Shown: one piece after another, positions 60,436-64,000 of the stretch
Layout: every line of letters starts with the position of its first letter
Position numbering within the stretch: the stretch's first letter is position 1
DNA from: UBA1479 sp040216635
GTDB taxonomy: Bacteria > Pseudomonadota > Alphaproteobacteria > Rhodospirillales > Casp-alpha2
Direction: 5' to 3'
Assembly (NCBI GenBank): GCA_040216635.1
Contig: JAVJOU010000026.1
Span: 248,001-312,000, forward strand
Length of the DNA stretch: 64,000 bases
The notes under the pieces: model-generated
The model's database searches: none
What the model was told of the DNA's origin: nothing
The model's input: the letters and a program-made list of their open reading frames with translations, nothing else
Program-made: the position numbers and the translations under genes

Positions 60436-60627
60436 ACCCGCGAACCGTAATGGTCTTTGAACGCGGTTTTGGCAGGAGCCTGTTAACCCTGGCCATGTAG
60501 GGTGGCGGTCGGACGCTTTTCATCCAGCCGGGCATGGGTTAAGCAGCACCTGAAACAGGAATGGAAGTCGCGGTCGGGCGCCGTAATCGGGCCCAGGGAC
60601 GGCTTGCCGGAATGAAAGGACTGAAAA

Positions 60628-62595
<1,968 letters not shown>

Positions 62596-62603
62596 TCCGG
62601 TGC

Positions 62604-62631
62604 ACCGGGGGCTTCAGGCCCCCGGTGTTTT
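62604..62631 (+). terminator. Hairpin terminator or attenuator between dnaK and dnaJ
   Basis: A perfect 9-bp stem ACCGGGGGC/GCCCCCGGT, a 5-nt loop and GTTTT. It probably lets only part of the dnaK transcript continue into dnaJ, giving DnaK in excess over DnaJ. Confidence 0.75.
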
Positions 62632-62679
62632 ACCGGCAGTCGCCTGCAATGTCTCGATGTCCGGGAGGGCACCCTAACC

Positions 62680-63831
62680 ATGGCTGACAAGCGCGATTAT
62701 TACGACATTCTCGGCGTCGGAAACGATGCCGATGAGGGCGAGTTGAAAAGCGCCTATCGCAAGCTCGCGATGAAATATCATCCCGACCGCAATCCCGACG
62801 ACAAGGAAGCCGAGAAAAAGTTCAAGGAACTGAACGAGGCTTACGAAGTTCTCAAGGACGGCGAAAAGCGGGCCGCCTACGACCGGTTCGGCCATGCCGC
62901 GTTCGAACAGGGCGGCGGTGGCGGCGGCTTCGATCAGGGCGGCCAGGGCTTTTCCGGGTTCGGCGATATTTTCGAAGAAATGTTCGGCGAATTCATGGGC
63001 GGCGGCGGCCGCGGCGGCCGCGGCGGCGGTCATGCGGGCGGCCACGGCGCCGATCTGCGCTACAACATGGAACTCAGCCTGGAAGACGCCTTCAACGGCA
63101 AGAAGGCGGAAATCCGGGTGCCGACCTCGGTCGGCTGCGAGCCCTGCCACGGCACGGGCGCCGAAGATGCGGCCGCCCCCATCACTTGCGGGACCTGCGG
63201 CGGGGCCGGGCGCGTGCGCTCGCAATCGGGCTTCTTCACGGTCGAACGAACCTGTCCGGCCTGTCAGGGCCGGGGCACGGTGATCAAGGATCCCTGCACG
63301 ACCTGCGGCGGGGCCGGGCGCGTCCATAAGGAAAAAACCCTGTCCGTCACCATTCCCGCCGGGGTCGAGGACGGCACCCGTATCCGCCTGGCCGGCGAGG
63401 GCGAAGCAGGCCTGCGCGGAGCGCCCCCGGGCGATCTGTATCTGTTCTTGGGCATTCGCCCGCACCGGTTCTTCCACCGCGATGGTGCGGACATCCATTG
63501 CCGGGTGCCCATTCCCATGACTACGGCGGCCTTGGGCGGCCAGGTCGAAGTGCCGACCATCGAAGGCAAGTTGGCCCGCGTGACCATCCCCGCCGGCACG
63601 CCCACGGGCCACCAATTGCGCCTGTCGGGCAAGGGCATGTCGGTGATGCGCTCCAAGGCGCGCGGCGACATGTTCGTTCAGGTCGGCGTGGAAACGCCGC
63701 AGAACCTTTCGGAAAAGCAGAAAGAGCTTTTGCAGGAGTTCGAGAACGCGGGCGACAAGAAAGCTCAGAACCCGCAATCGACCGGTTTCTTCGACAAGGT
63801 CAAAGAGCTTTGGGAAGACCTGAAGGATTAA
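62680..63831 (+). CDS. dnaJ: Chaperone protein DnaJ (Hsp40)
   Basis: Co-chaperone (383 aa) that stimulates the DnaK ATPase. It has the J domain with the HPD motif (MKYHPDRNPDD), a Gly/Phe-rich segment of about residues 73-128 with GGG runs, four CxxCxGxG zinc motifs (CEPCHGTG, CGTCGGAG, CPACQGRG, CTTCGGAG) and the C-terminal peptide-binding fold. It is type I and of standard length. After the stop comes a dispersed repeat. Confidence 0.99.
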   Translation: MADKRDYYDILGVGNDADEGELKSAYRKLAMKYHPDRNPDDKEAEKKFKELNEAYEVLKDGEKRAAYDRFGHAAFEQGGGGGGFDQGGQGFSGFGDIFEEMFGEFMGGGGRGGRGGGHAGGHGADLRYNMELSLEDAFNGKKAEIRVPTSVGCEPCHGTGAEDAAAPITCGTCGGAGRVRSQSGFFTVERTCPACQGRGTVIKDPCTTCGGAGRVHKEKTLSVTIPAGVEDGTRIRLAGEGEAGLRGAPPGDLYLFLGIRPHRFFHRDGADIHCRVPIPMTTAALGGQVEVPTIEGKLARVTIPAGTPTGHQLRLSGKGMSVMRSKARGDMFVQVGVETPQNLSEKQKELLQEFENAGDKKAQNPQSTGFFDKVKELWEDLKD

Positions 63832-63849
63832 TCATCCTCGCTTTTCGTT

Positions 63850-63924
63850 CTCATTGTCTCTGTGCCTCAGCGGTGATCGGTTTTGAACCACAGAGGCCGT
63901 GAGGAGGGGAGACGGAAGAAAAAG
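63850..63924. repeat. Dispersed inverted-repeat element, copy C
   Basis: Two arms related to those at 41103-41252 and 45128-45263: 63850-63876 (TCTCATTGTCTCTGTGCCTC...) and 63885-63924 (GAACCACAGAGGCCGTGAGG...). They are in the opposite relative arrangement, CTC-arm first and CCACAG-arm second, as if at the junction of two elements. Confidence 0.65.
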
Positions 63925-63991
63925 GCTTTCTTTTCAAATTCCTGATCCATAGAGTTCCCGCCGAGATTGAATTCGGTGAGGGAAGGTTTCC

Positions 63992-64000
63992 ATGAACATC
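63992..64000 (+). CDS. Probable start of the next gene (first codons only)
   Basis: ATG at 63992 is preceded by GGGAAGG at a good ribosome-site distance. Only MNI is visible before the window ends. In related genomes dapB often follows dnaJ, and such proteins start MxI, but three codons are not enough to identify it. Confidence 0.35.

Overview
The window reads as chromosome from a high-GC alphaproteobacterium, most likely of the order Rhodospirillales. Supporting signs are the order ftsK-lolA-xth, leuS-lptE-holA next to parB-parA-rsmG-mnmG-mnmE, rho-hemJ-hemH-hemE facing away from PPSR-maf-aroE-coaE-dnaQ-secB-fxsA-timA-mltA, then hslUV-his, and hrcA-grpE-dnaK-dnaJ at the right end, together with alphaproteobacterial families such as PAS_5, DUF3576, DUF6489 and a Tim44-like protein. 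The taxonomic call is inference from gene content. I see no rRNA, tRNA, CRISPR array, transposase or phage gene.

Layout. 0-13 kb: end of ftsK, lolA, a candidate small RNA with C-rich loops, exonuclease III, a PAS protein, an orphan response regulator, a GTP cyclohydrolase II with a degenerate N-terminal half, an unrecognised repeat protein, an L,D-transpeptidase-like enzyme, yggS, a ThiE-like protein, a DUF3576 lipoprotein, leuS, lptE and holA. 14-21 kb: the partition and tRNA-modification block parB, parA, rsmG, mnmG and mnmE, with two perfect 16-bp parS sites. 21-30 kb: small iron-sulfur and DUF genes, a DUF255 protein coupled to ogt, qor, rho and the haem genes hemJ, hemH and hemE. 29.6-30.05 kb: a non-coding gap between divergent hemE and PPSR with several DnaA-box-like 9-mers and an AT-rich edge. 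This is the best oriC candidate, because oriC lies beside hemE in Caulobacter and genes point away from it on both sides. 30-41 kb: PPSR, maf, aroE, coaE, dnaQ, secB, fxsA, timA and mltA, then a lactate-oxidation operon (lutABC) set between mltA and an smr-xre pair. 41-47.6 kb: hslVU and a histidine operon (hisB, DUF2628, hisH, hisA, hisF, hisE, HIT). 47.6-58 kb: yifB, a dienelactone hydrolase, gshB, a SirB1-type protein, a BON lipoprotein, yraN, rsmI, an LppC-type lipoprotein, hemW, rdgB and rph. 58.4-64 kb: hrcA, grpE, dnaK, dnaJ and probably the first codons of the next gene.

Together the genes cover chromosome replication and segregation (ParABS, HolA, DnaQ, FtsK, putative oriC), envelope biogenesis (LolA, LptE, SecB, MltA, LppC), haem synthesis and handling, histidine synthesis and protein quality control.

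The least explained items are the protein at 6143-7498 with seven copies of a W-A-x-x-Q-x-A-Y/F-Y motif, the candidate small RNA near 1.9 kb, an intergenic inverted-repeat family (three loci), a second repeat type made of paired palindromes (two loci), and an exonuclease III with lysine at a position that is normally a metal-binding asparagine.
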